From assembly GCA_004299845.1 (NCBI GenBank), contig CP036201.1, positions 2,232,001 through 2,296,000 of the forward strand: a stretch of DNA of 64,000 nucleotides, in the 5' to 3' direction. Source of the stretch: Verrucomicrobia bacterium S94. Lineage in GTDB: Bacteria; Verrucomicrobiota; Kiritimatiellia; Kiritimatiellales; Pontiellaceae. Each line of letters opens with the position of its first letter. Within the stretch, counting starts at the first letter, position 1. Under the pieces are notes generated by a model. The model was given only the letters and a program-made list of their open reading frames with translations, was not told where the DNA came from and did no database searches. Made by a program: the position numbers and the translations under genes. Positions 36,846-45,052 of this stretch are shown here, in pieces.

Positions 36846-36907
36846 CGAATGAATGGAAAGCAACGAATAGTTAGGTCGTATTGGATTCGCAGCTTTCCAT
36901 TCATTCG
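36846..36907. repeat. Large palindrome, solo copy of GxxExxY-cassette ends
   Basis: CGAATGAATGGAAAGC (36846-36861) and its exact complement (36892-36907) extend to 23-base arms with two mismatches and a 16-base loop. The arm sequence recurs around the GxxExxY remnant at 37499-37523 and 37804-37830. It lies between menG and ubiX. Confidence 0.7.
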
Positions 36908-36917
36908 CTGCCCATCC

Positions 36918-37478
36918 CTATCGGATGTCCTCCCAGGTCTTCGGTGCGGCCTGGCCGAACAGCGAGAGCACGTGGTCGCAATAGTATCCCAGCATTTCGG
37001 TCATTGAAACCGACTCCGGATCACGATCCTTTGCCATATAATACGGCGGCGACATCGGCATAATCGTTCCGCCCGCTTCCGCCACACGCGCCGCATTCTG
37101 CGTATTGATCAGTGTCCACGGCGCCTCCCGGATACACAGCACCACTTTGCGCCCCTCCTTCAACTGACAATGCGCCGCCCGCGTCACCAGCGAATCGGCA
37201 ATGCCGGAAGCCACTTTCCCCAGGGTGTTGGCGGAACACGGCATAATCACCATCCCGACTGTCGGAACTGATCCCGAAGCAATCGTGGCGCTGAGATCGC
37301 CGTCTTTCCAGACTTCAGACGCCAGAGCTTCAAGCCCCTCAAACGACCCGGCCTCCTGCTCATATACATAACGGCCCATACGACTCGCAACCAGCGTCAC
37401 CGGCCACTGCGATTTTTCAATCAGCAGTTTCGTGGCCAGCGCTCCCGAAGCACCTGTCATGGCAACAATCAGTTTCAT
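36918..37478 (-). CDS. ubiX: Flavin prenyltransferase
   Basis: UbiX makes prenylated FMN, the cofactor of UbiD-type decarboxylases. 186 residues from the ATG at 37478, beginning MKLIVAMTGASGA with the FMN/phosphate loop. MPCSANTLGKVASGIADSL, REAPWTLINTQN and MPMSPPYYM are family motifs. In the futalosine pathway a UbiD-like decarboxylase (MqnL) needs this cofactor, which explains its presence here. The partner decarboxylase is not in the window. Confidence 0.92.
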   Translation of the reverse strand: MKLIVAMTGASGALATKLLIEKSQWPVTLVASRMGRYVYEQEAGSFEGLEALASEVWKDGDLSATIASGSVPTVGMVIMPCSANTLGKVASGIADSLVTRAAHCQLKEGRKVVLCIREAPWTLINTQNAARVAEAGGTIMPMSPPYYMAKDRDPESVSMTEMLGYYCDHVLSLFGQAAPKTWEDIR

Positions 37479-37498
37479 AAACAACCTTCTACTATTTG

Positions 37499-37832
37499 CA
37501 ACGAATGAATGGAAAGCAGCGAATTCATCGAACAACTCTCCGGAGAAAAACCTCAGGTCCTGATCTATCGATCAGAACACCCTGCCCGACTCCTGAATGT
37601 CTCATGTATGACTTTAAACGACTGAGATCCGTAGCGCTGGATAAAGCCGACACCTGCACCAATACGGTTTTGTTGATGAGGAGGACATCCAACTCCCGGG
37701 GCTCAAACTCCCGACCGGCACCGGGTTCATTATAAGCCTCCATACCGGCACCGATGATCGAATAGGATAATTCCGGATATATCAGCCCTTTATTCACAAA
37801 GCCCCATTCGTTGCTTTCCACCCGTTCATTAT
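37499..37832. repeat. Inverted-repeat-bounded cassette holding the GxxExxY remnant
   Basis: The left arm CGAATGAATGGAAAGCAGCG (from 37503) and the right arm ATTCGTTGCTTTCCAC (37806-37821) share TGGAAAGCARCGAAT in inverted orientation, matching the solo palindrome at 36846-36907. The ORF between reads through part of the right arm. This looks like a small mobile or once-mobile unit inserted between ubiX and the mqnB-mqnP gene. Confidence 0.5.
37525..37821 (-). pseudogene. GxxExxY protein remnant (PDDEXK-like), internally deleted
   Basis: About 98 residues from a GTG at 37821. It has YPELSYSIIGAGMEAYNEPG, matching the GxxExxY start region, and ELDVLLINKTVLVQVSA with LSRLKSYMRHSGVGQGVLID, matching the nuclease-like core end. 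About 30 residues usually between these are missing, and the catalytic lysine position reads VQVSA rather than V-E-x-K. It is thus a decayed copy of this widespread family of unknown function. Confidence 0.6.
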
Positions 37833-39229
37833 TAAATCCCCAGCAGTACCACCAGTGCTCCGGCAATACCCGCAATCGCGGAAATCGGGAAGAATCTAAC
37901 GGGAACCGGAATGGCCGGCAAGTAGGCCGCACCGAAGGCAAGAAACGCCGCCAGCAGCGCAACGAACGCCGCCGCACCGCCGCCCAGCGTCAGCCAGAGC
38001 ATCACCAGCAGCGCAAAAGCAATCAGATGAGTACACGCCGCCACCAGCTGGCCGCCGCGGGCACCGAGTGTCGCCGGCACCGACCGCACCCCATGTGCGC
38101 GGTCGAATTCGATATCCAGCAGCGCATAGATAATATCGAATCCGCTGATCCAGAAAAAGGCAAACAGCGCCAGCAGCATCAGCGGCGGCGGAAAATCCAC
38201 CGAATTGGTGACGGCAATATACGACGCCAGCGGGGCCACGCCCAGACAAACCCCGATACCGTAATGACACAGTGGCGTAAACCGCTTCAGCAGCGAATAG
38301 ACCGCCAGCGGAATGAGCGGAAAGAGCGACAGTTTCAGCACCAGCGGACCCAGCAGAAAACAGGCCGCAAAATAGAGCACCAGACCGGTCAGTGCCACGC
38401 CCCGGCCCTGCGCCATGGAAAGCGCACCGCTCGCCAGTTCGCGGTTTTTCGTCCTCGGATTCTGCGCATCGATGTTTTTATCGAAAATACGGTTCACCGC
38501 CATGCCGAACGTCCGCGCCCCTACACCGGCCAGCGTAATGAGCAGCAGCACGTTGACCGACGGCATGCCCTGCGCTCCGATCCATGCCCCCGCAAACAGC
38601 AGCGGCAGACTGAAAACCGTGTGCTCCACTTTGGTAAACGAGTGAATCCTGCTCCAGAGACCGGACGATTTCTCTTTATCCGGCTCCGCCTCTTCTGCAA
38701 GTCCGTCCAGACACTGAAAAACCGCTGCAGCCACCGTTTCCGAAACCGGGCCGATATGTTTCTGAATATCCTCTTTTCCGTTCACATCGCCGAAGTCGGT
38801 CACCCCTTTAAGCAGAATACAGGGAATGGAATGGTCTTCGCAGACGCGGGCCACCGCATAGCCTTCCATATCGACCAGTTCGCCGTATTTTGAAAGTGCC
38901 TTTTTCCGTGCCGGCTCAAACACCGGTTCCTGCACACTCACCAGTCGTTTCAGGCCGATCCCGACGCCGACATTTACCGCCGCCTTCAGCTCCTCCATAC
39001 TGACCATGGAAACCCGATACACCGCGCCGCGTTCCAGCCGGTTGTTCAGCGCCCCGCAGACCCCGGCATTGATGATCGTTGTACAGCCCCGCTCCACCAG
39101 CTTTTCAGCAGCAATACGGGCGGCCTCAAGCCCCATTTCGCCGGAAATCTCCACCACACATCCGTCCGGTACGCCCCGGTCCAGAAACGGCTTCGCCTCC
39201 ATCGGCGTCGCAAAATGAATTCCAATCAT
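37832..39229 (-). CDS. Fusion of futalosine hydrolase (MqnB) and UbiA prenyltransferase (MqnP)
   Basis: 465 residues. The first 175 or so are a nucleoside phosphorylase-like hydrolase: MIGIHFATPMEAKPFL, INAGVCGALN, LVDMEGYAVARVC and LKGVTDFGD, matching MqnB-type futalosine nucleosidases. After a charged linker, about 195-465 are a UbiA membrane prenyltransferase with the Asp-rich motifs NRIFDKNIDAQNPRTKNR and DIIYALLDIEFDRA and about eight membrane spans, matching MqnP. The protein would join base release from futalosine with the later side-chain addition, which are not consecutive steps. The start overlaps the end of mqnD by 4 bases. I see no frame break, so the fusion seems real. Confidence 0.85.
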   Translation of the reverse strand: MIGIHFATPMEAKPFLDRGVPDGCVVEISGEMGLEAARIAAEKLVERGCTTIINAGVCGALNNRLERGAVYRVSMVSMEELKAAVNVGVGIGLKRLVSVQEPVFEPARKKALSKYGELVDMEGYAVARVCEDHSIPCILLKGVTDFGDVNGKEDIQKHIGPVSETVAAAVFQCLDGLAEEAEPDKEKSSGLWSRIHSFTKVEHTVFSLPLLFAGAWIGAQGMPSVNVLLLITLAGVGARTFGMAVNRIFDKNIDAQNPRTKNRELASGALSMAQGRGVALTGLVLYFAACFLLGPLVLKLSLFPLIPLAVYSLLKRFTPLCHYGIGVCLGVAPLASYIAVTNSVDFPPPLMLLALFAFFWISGFDIIYALLDIEFDRAHGVRSVPATLGARGGQLVAACTHLIAFALLVMLWLTLGGGAAAFVALLAAFLAFGAAYLPAIPVPVRFFPISAIAGIAGALVVLLGI

Positions 39230-40014
39230 TGAATGACTCCCGCGTCCTTCGCCATCTTCTGCAGGGTATCAATCGCCGCCCGGCCTTCGTCGCCGAGATC
39301 GAGCGTGAAATGATTTACATAGGTTTTAATATGCTCCGTCGCCACCTCATCGGCGAGCTCCTGCGCATGACTTCTCACATACTCCATCGTGGATTCCGGC
39401 TCGTCAAATGCATGCTGAATGGAAGCTTTGAGCCACTTTTCAATTGCTGCTATTTTCTCCGCACCGAGCCGTTTATGCGCGGCAATACAACCCAGCGGAA
39501 TCGGTTGTCCGGTTGCGCTTTCCCACCAGTCGCCCAGATCCTCCAGACACTGGAAACCCTGCTCCTTGTAGACAAAACGCCCCTCGTGAATAATCACACC
39601 GGCGTCGGCCGTCCCCGATTCCACCGCATCCATGATCTGATCGAAGGGCATAAAGATCCGGTTTTTCAGCTTCGGATTCCACAGCCGCAACAGCAGGTGC
39701 GCCGTGGTGTATTCGCCCGGAACTGCAACGACCGATTTTTCAGTCAGAATTTTCCCGTTTTCTGTAATCACCAGCGGTCCGCAGCCGCGGCCCAGCGCCG
39801 AACCGCACTGCAGCAGTTGATAGTTTTCCTGCACCAGCAGCCAGGCATGATACGACAGCTTGGTCACATCCAGCTTTTCTTCAAATGCCCATTCGTTCAG
39901 CGTCTCTACGTCGTGCAAATGCGTATAAATGTCTGCTTGTTTTGCTAATTTGTAAAAGATGAATGTGTCATTCGGACACGTAGAATAGCCAATATTTACG
40001 GGGTCGTTTTGCAT
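39226..40014 (-). CDS. mqnD: 1,4-dihydroxy-6-naphthoate synthase
   Basis: MqnD cleaves cyclic dehypoxanthinyl futalosine to 1,4-dihydroxy-6-naphthoate. 262 residues with GYSTCPNDTFIFY at the N-terminus, KLSYHAW, the GSALGRGCGPL phosphate/substrate loop, and VPGEYTTAHLLL followed by ADAGVIIHEGRF, as in known MqnD. It is first in the minus-strand menaquinone group and divergent from cysJ across 176 bases. Confidence 0.93.
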   Translation of the reverse strand: MQNDPVNIGYSTCPNDTFIFYKLAKQADIYTHLHDVETLNEWAFEEKLDVTKLSYHAWLLVQENYQLLQCGSALGRGCGPLVITENGKILTEKSVVAVPGEYTTAHLLLRLWNPKLKNRIFMPFDQIMDAVESGTADAGVIIHEGRFVYKEQGFQCLEDLGDWWESATGQPIPLGCIAAHKRLGAEKIAAIEKWLKASIQHAFDEPESTMEYVRSHAQELADEVATEHIKTYVNHFTLDLGDEGRAAIDTLQKMAKDAGVIQ

Positions 40015-40190
40015 ATACTTACAATTTTACAGGTGTTTAAATCGCTTAATTTACGTACATTAATTTAAATTTATGATTGATCCGATCGCCTTTCCGGTTA
40101 TTATCCGCGCCATCCATTTCGGAAACCGAAGAACAGAACAACCGGAAAATCATTCGATTCGAAAGTATAGAAACAAGGATTTAGGAAAAA

Positions 40191-41999
40191 ATGTCAACAC
40201 AACCTACACCAAACACGGGGCTTGATGCCCAACTCGTCGGTCAGTTGAATGCGCTGGCCGCTTCGCTCACCCCGGCCCAGCTCGCCTGGGTTGGCGGATA
40301 TTTCACCGGCCTCAGCGCCCAGGGTGCCGGTGCCGCCCTTCCGGTCGGTGCCGCCGCAGGCGGGGGCGATCCGGATGCGGTTCTGACCATTCTCTACGGT
40401 TCCCAGACCGGCCACGCCCGCTCTGTGGCGGAGGAACTGCGCGATGCCGCGCAGGAAGCGGGCCTTGCCGTTGACTGTGTTTCCATGGGTAAATTTAAAG
40501 AGAAAAACCTCAAAAAGCTCAAATATGTCGCCGTCGTCACCTCCACTCAGGGCGAAGGCGATCCGCCGGATGATGCCCTCAATCTGGTCGAATACATGAA
40601 TTCCAACAAGGCGCCGAAACTCGAAAACTTCAAGTTCGCGGTGCTCGGCCTAGGCGACAGCTCCTACGAATTCTACTGCAAAACCGGTAGGGATTTTGAT
40701 GCCCGCCTCGAAGAGCTGGGCGGCGAACGTATTCTGGACCGCACCGATCTGGACGTCGATTTTGACGACGGCGCCGAAGCCTGGATTCCTAAAGCGATTG
40801 AAGCGTTCAAAGCAATCATTCCGGCGGGCGGCGCAACGGCAGCAGCTCCGGCCCCCGGCAATTTCGGAGCGACCGCACCGGCCGTTCATTACAGTCGTAA
40901 AAAACCGTTACAGACCCGTCTGCTCACCTGCCAGAAAATCACCGGGCGCCATTCCGAAAAGGATATCCGCCACATCGAAATTGATATCGAAGGTTCGGGC
41001 CTCACCTATCAGCCGGGCGATGCGCTGGGCATTTACTTTAAAAATGATGAAGAACTCGTTGATGATCTGCTGAAACTGCTGGAGATCGATCCGACCGAAA
41101 CCGTGCACGTGAACGACGAGCCGAAACCGGTGAAAGACGCGCTGCTGGAAAACTACGAACTCACCCAGTTGCATCCGGCTTTTGTAACAGGATATGCGGA
41201 ACTCACCGAAGCCGCGGAACTGATGAAAATCGCCGCCGAAACCGACACGCTGCGCGAATATGTCGAGACGCGCCAGATCATTGACGTAGTCCGCGAATAT
41301 CCCGATGCCCTGGCGGCGGAAACTTTTACCGGCCTGCTGCGCAAACTGACGCCGCGCCTTTATTCCATTGCCTCAAGCCAGAGCGAAGTGGAAGACGAAG
41401 TCCACCTGACGGTCGGCGTCGTGGAATATGAAGCACACGGCTATCCGCATCTCGGCGGCGCGTCGGGCTACCTCGGCCACCGCCTGAACGAAGGCGAGGA
41501 TGTGCTGATTTATGTGGAGTCCAATGACAACTTCCGCCTGCCCGAAGATCCGGACAAACCGATCATTATGATCGGCCCCGGCACCGGCGTTGCCCCGTTC
41601 CGAGCTTTTGTACAGGAACGCGCCGCACAGGAGGCTCCCGGCGATAACTGGCTCTTTTTCGGAAATCCCCACTTTACCGAGGATTTTCTCTATCAGACGG
41701 AATGGCAGGAGTACCTCGCCGACGGTACACTGACGAAGATCGACCTCGCCTTTTCTCGCGATCAGGATCATAAAATTTATGTCCAGCACCGCATTACCGA
41801 ACAGGCCCGGGAAATCTGGAACTGGATTCAGCGCGGGGCCCATATTTATGTCTGCGGCGATGAATCCCGTATGGCACACGATGTCCACCAGGCCCTGCTC
41901 GACGTAGTCGCCGAAAAAGGCGGATACAGCCCGGAAGAAGCCGAGGAATATCTCGTCCAGCTCCGCAAAGACGGACGCTATCAGAAAGACGTATACTAA
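40191..41999 (+). CDS. cysJ: Sulfite reductase flavoprotein subunit
   Basis: 602 residues. A flavodoxin domain (TILYGSQTGHARSVAEEL, about 66-205) is followed by an FAD/NADPH reductase domain with PRLYSIASSQSE, GGASGYLGHRL, GPGTGVAPFRAF and YVCGDESRMAHDV, ending QKDVY as in CysJ. It passes electrons from NADPH to the hemoprotein CysI in assimilatory sulfite reduction. AGGA lies 6 bases before the ATG. It is the first gene of cysJIH. Confidence 0.95.
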   Translation: MSTQPTPNTGLDAQLVGQLNALAASLTPAQLAWVGGYFTGLSAQGAGAALPVGAAAGGGDPDAVLTILYGSQTGHARSVAEELRDAAQEAGLAVDCVSMGKFKEKNLKKLKYVAVVTSTQGEGDPPDDALNLVEYMNSNKAPKLENFKFAVLGLGDSSYEFYCKTGRDFDARLEELGGERILDRTDLDVDFDDGAEAWIPKAIEAFKAIIPAGGATAAAPAPGNFGATAPAVHYSRKKPLQTRLLTCQKITGRHSEKDIRHIEIDIEGSGLTYQPGDALGIYFKNDEELVDDLLKLLEIDPTETVHVNDEPKPVKDALLENYELTQLHPAFVTGYAELTEAAELMKIAAETDTLREYVETRQIIDVVREYPDALAAETFTGLLRKLTPRLYSIASSQSEVEDEVHLTVGVVEYEAHGYPHLGGASGYLGHRLNEGEDVLIYVESNDNFRLPEDPDKPIIMIGPGTGVAPFRAFVQERAAQEAPGDNWLFFGNPHFTEDFLYQTEWQEYLADGTLTKIDLAFSRDQDHKIYVQHRITEQAREIWNWIQRGAHIYVCGDESRMAHDVHQALLDVVAEKGGYSPEEAEEYLVQLRKDGRYQKDVY

Positions 42000-42013
42000 T
42001 TTTGGAGAACCCC

Positions 42014-43741
42014 ATGAGCCACGACGAAAAACAATTGAGCGAAAACGAACACATTAAAGCCCGTAGCCGCCATCTGCGCGGAACCATTGAAGAAGGGCTG
42101 AAGGATGCCACCACCGGCGGCCTATCCCCGGACGATACACAGCTGACCAAATTCCATGGATTTTATCAGCAGGATGACCGCGATCTCCGCGACGAACGCC
42201 GCCATCAGAAACTGGAGCCGCTCCATAGTTTCATGCTCCGCGCCCGGCTGCCGGGCGGAGTCATCACCGCCGAACAATGGAAAGCCATTGATGAAATTTC
42301 GCGGAACCTCACCGGCGGCGGCATTCGCCTCACCACGCGTCAGACCTTCCAGTATCATGGTATTCTGAAACGCAACATCAAAGAACTGATCCAGAACATC
42401 AATAAGGTCATGATCGATTCCATCGCCGCCTGCGGCGATGTGAACCGCAACGTGCTCTGCAACACCAATCCGGTGGAATCGGAACTGCACGAAACGATTT
42501 ATAAAGACGCGATCGCCGTCAGTAAACACCTGCTGCCGAAAACGGCCGCCTATCATGAGATCTGGCTCGATCAGGAAAAAATCGTGGACTTCAAAGAAGA
42601 GTCCGAACCGATTCTCGGCGACACCTATCTGCCGCGTAAATTCAAAATCGCCATCGCCGTCCCGCCCCATAACGATGTGGATGTCAACGGCAACGACCTG
42701 AGCTTTGTCGCCATTGTCAAAGACGGAAAACTGCTGGGCTATGACGTACTCGCCGGCGGCGGCATGGGCGCTTCCCATGGTGAACCCGAAACCTATCCGC
42801 AGATTGCGAAAAACTTCGGGTTTATTGAACAGCAGGATCTCTGCACCTTTGCAGAGGCCTTCGTTACCACCCAGCGTGATTTCGGGGACCGCCTGAACCG
42901 TAAACATGCACGTTTGAAATACACGATCGATGATATGGGTGTGGAAACCTTCAAAAAACACGTCGAAGAGCGCACCGGTAAAAAATTCAAAAAAGCCAAA
43001 CCCTTTGAATTCACCATGCACTCCGACCGGTTCGGCTGGGTGAAGAATGCCGACGGCACCTGGAACCTGACGATGTTCATCGAGCACGGCCGCATCAAAG
43101 ATTACGACGACGGCCCGAAAATGCTGCAGGGACTGCTGAAAATCGCGGATCTCCATAAAGGAAATTTCCGCATCACTGCCACACAGAACCTGATCGTGGC
43201 TCAGGTGGCCGAAAGTAAAAAGGCCGACATTGAAAAACTGGCGGTTGAACACGGCCTCTACCGTCAAGGCATCAGCCTGCTGCGCCGGAACAGTATGGCC
43301 TGTGTGGCACTGCCGACCTGCGGACTGGCCATGGCGGAAGCCGAACGCTATCTGCCGGACCTGATCACCAAACTGGAGGGGATCGTTGACAAACACGGTT
43401 TATCCGATCAGCCGATCGTGGTCCGTATGACCGGATGTCCGAACGGCTGTGCCCGCCCCTATCTGGCGGAAATCGCCTTTATCGGCAAGGCACCGGGAAA
43501 ATACAACCTCTACCTCGGCGGTGACGGTAAAGGCACGCGGCTGGTGAAACTCTACAAGGAGAACATCGGCGAAGAGGAAATTCTCCAGACCCTGGAACCC
43601 CTGATTGAAAAATATGCCAACGAGCGGAAAAAAGGCGAAGGTTTCGGCGATTTCTGTGTCCGGACCGCCGTCGTTCCGCCGGTCTACGACGGCCGCGATT
43701 TCCATAAAAATCCGGAAGGATTCATTTCCAGCGGCATTTAA
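42014..43741 (+). CDS. cysI: Sulfite reductase hemoprotein subunit
   Basis: 575 residues that reduce sulfite to sulfide at a siroheme-[4Fe-4S] centre. Visible are the substrate-binding GGIRLTTRQTFQYHG, CNTNPVE, and the cluster-ligand segments CVALPTCGLAMAEAERYLP and MTGCPNGCARPYLAEIAF (four cysteines). GGAG lies just before the ATG at 42014, which is preferred to an upstream TTG. It is 14 bases after cysJ. Confidence 0.95.
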   Translation: MSHDEKQLSENEHIKARSRHLRGTIEEGLKDATTGGLSPDDTQLTKFHGFYQQDDRDLRDERRHQKLEPLHSFMLRARLPGGVITAEQWKAIDEISRNLTGGGIRLTTRQTFQYHGILKRNIKELIQNINKVMIDSIAACGDVNRNVLCNTNPVESELHETIYKDAIAVSKHLLPKTAAYHEIWLDQEKIVDFKEESEPILGDTYLPRKFKIAIAVPPHNDVDVNGNDLSFVAIVKDGKLLGYDVLAGGGMGASHGEPETYPQIAKNFGFIEQQDLCTFAEAFVTTQRDFGDRLNRKHARLKYTIDDMGVETFKKHVEERTGKKFKKAKPFEFTMHSDRFGWVKNADGTWNLTMFIEHGRIKDYDDGPKMLQGLLKIADLHKGNFRITATQNLIVAQVAESKKADIEKLAVEHGLYRQGISLLRRNSMACVALPTCGLAMAEAERYLPDLITKLEGIVDKHGLSDQPIVVRMTGCPNGCARPYLAEIAFIGKAPGKYNLYLGGDGKGTRLVKLYKENIGEEEILQTLEPLIEKYANERKKGEGFGDFCVRTAVVPPVYDGRDFHKNPEGFISSGI

Positions 43742-43835
43742 ATGAATGATGGAGGTCTGATTCCCCGCTGACGTTTCGTACATCACCGGTTCACTCAGCT
43801 TCTGCCGATTAATACTACCTAATAAGACTAAATCA

Positions 43836-44558
43836 ATGACTGAATACCAACATCTATTCTCCGGCATAGAGCCCAAGGATTCCCTCGAAGTGCTGTCGCG
43901 GGCCATTGACCATTTCGGGGATGAAATCTGCATGGCGACCAGCTTTCAGCTCGGCGGACTTGTGCTGCTGGACATGCTGCATCAGGTCAATAAACCGGTG
44001 CGCGTTTTTTCCATCGATACCGGCCGCCTTCCCGAGGAAACCTACGAATGCGCCGATGCGGTCCGCTACAAATACGGCATCAACGTTGAATGGGTTTTCC
44101 CTAAGTACGAAGCCGTCGAAAAGCTGGAAACCGAAAAAGGCCTGTTCTCGTTTAAGGAGAGTACTGAAAACCGGCGGGAATGCTGCAGCATTCGTAAAGT
44201 TGAACCGCTCGGCCGTGCGCTTGAAGGCTACAGCGCCTGGATTACCGGCCGCCGGAAGGAGCAGAGCGAAACGCGCGGCGGACTTGAATTTATTGAAAGC
44301 GACCCGGTGCACGAGGGCCTGATGAAAATCAATCCGCTGATCCATTGGTCAAAAGGCGATCTCTGGTATTATGCCGAAGAGCACAAGGTTCCCCATAACC
44401 GCCTCTACGACGAAGGCTACCTTTCCATCGGCTGCGCCCCCTGCACCCGCCCCTGCCGCGAAGGCGAGGACGAGCGCGCCGGACGCTGGTGGTGGGAAAG
44501 CCCCGAACACAAGGAATGCGGACTGCACCTTAACTTCAAAAACGGCGGCGGTATTTGA
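43836..44558 (+). CDS. cysH: Assimilatory adenylyl-sulfate/PAPS reductase
   Basis: 240 residues reducing activated sulfate to sulfite. It has the PP-loop-like ATSFQLGGLVLLDML, SIDTGRLPEET, and two cysteine pairs, RRECCSIRKVEPL and GCAPCTRPC, plus a late ECGLH carrying the catalytic cysteine. The CC...CxxC pattern is the [4Fe-4S] type that usually acts on APS rather than PAPS. Third gene of the cys group; no sulfate adenylyltransferase is in the window. Confidence 0.93.
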   Translation: MTEYQHLFSGIEPKDSLEVLSRAIDHFGDEICMATSFQLGGLVLLDMLHQVNKPVRVFSIDTGRLPEETYECADAVRYKYGINVEWVFPKYEAVEKLETEKGLFSFKESTENRRECCSIRKVEPLGRALEGYSAWITGRRKEQSETRGGLEFIESDPVHEGLMKINPLIHWSKGDLWYYAEEHKVPHNRLYDEGYLSIGCAPCTRPCREGEDERAGRWWWESPEHKECGLHLNFKNGGGI

Positions 44559-44772
44559 CGCTGCGATAAGGCCGGCACTCCGCGTCTTATTCAGATCTTA
44601 TCAGACCTGCGCTTTTCCCCGCTCCTGACACTCGTGGTTTTTTGCACGGAATCGAAGCGGGTCCTTTATTAAATCTATAAAAAGGCCGGGATATCCGTCT
44701 TTCCGTGCATGAGGTTCACATCTTCAGGAAAAGTTCTCATCTCTGACGGCCGACGAGGTGCGCCGCATATAA
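44559..44772. other. Non-coding gap downstream of cysH
   Basis: No gene. A 9-base inverted repeat TGCACGGAA (44643-44651) / TTCCGTGCA (44701-44709) is visible; its role is unclear. Confidence 0.4.
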
Positions 44773-44923
44773 TAACCATTTAATAAAACATTCCGGTCTT
44801 AACGACAGCGTTATTCCGCGCAGAGACGCAGAACGCGCGGAGCCCTTTATGACTGAATTTCCCTGCGTCCTCAGTGCCTCTGCGAGGGATCAGATTTATA
44901 CCGGATCGTTTTAACGTTTGGTA
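44773..44923 (+). mobile_element. MITE copy D, 151 bp
   Basis: Same orientation as copy C. The left end is slightly altered (TAACCATTTAATAAAAC) and the right end is TTTTAACGTTTGGTA. Flanking TA-rich bases do not form a clear duplication, so it is likely an older copy. Confidence 0.8.
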
Positions 44924-45052
44924 TACTCCGACAGAATTTTCTGCATAAAACAAGCGATGCTCTTTCGCCGGCTCTGCTCCGGCGGCAGATCCGTCCACTT
45001 GGCATACGGTTTGCATGTAAATCAAAAGGGTGCGTGACCGCTGGATCATCCG

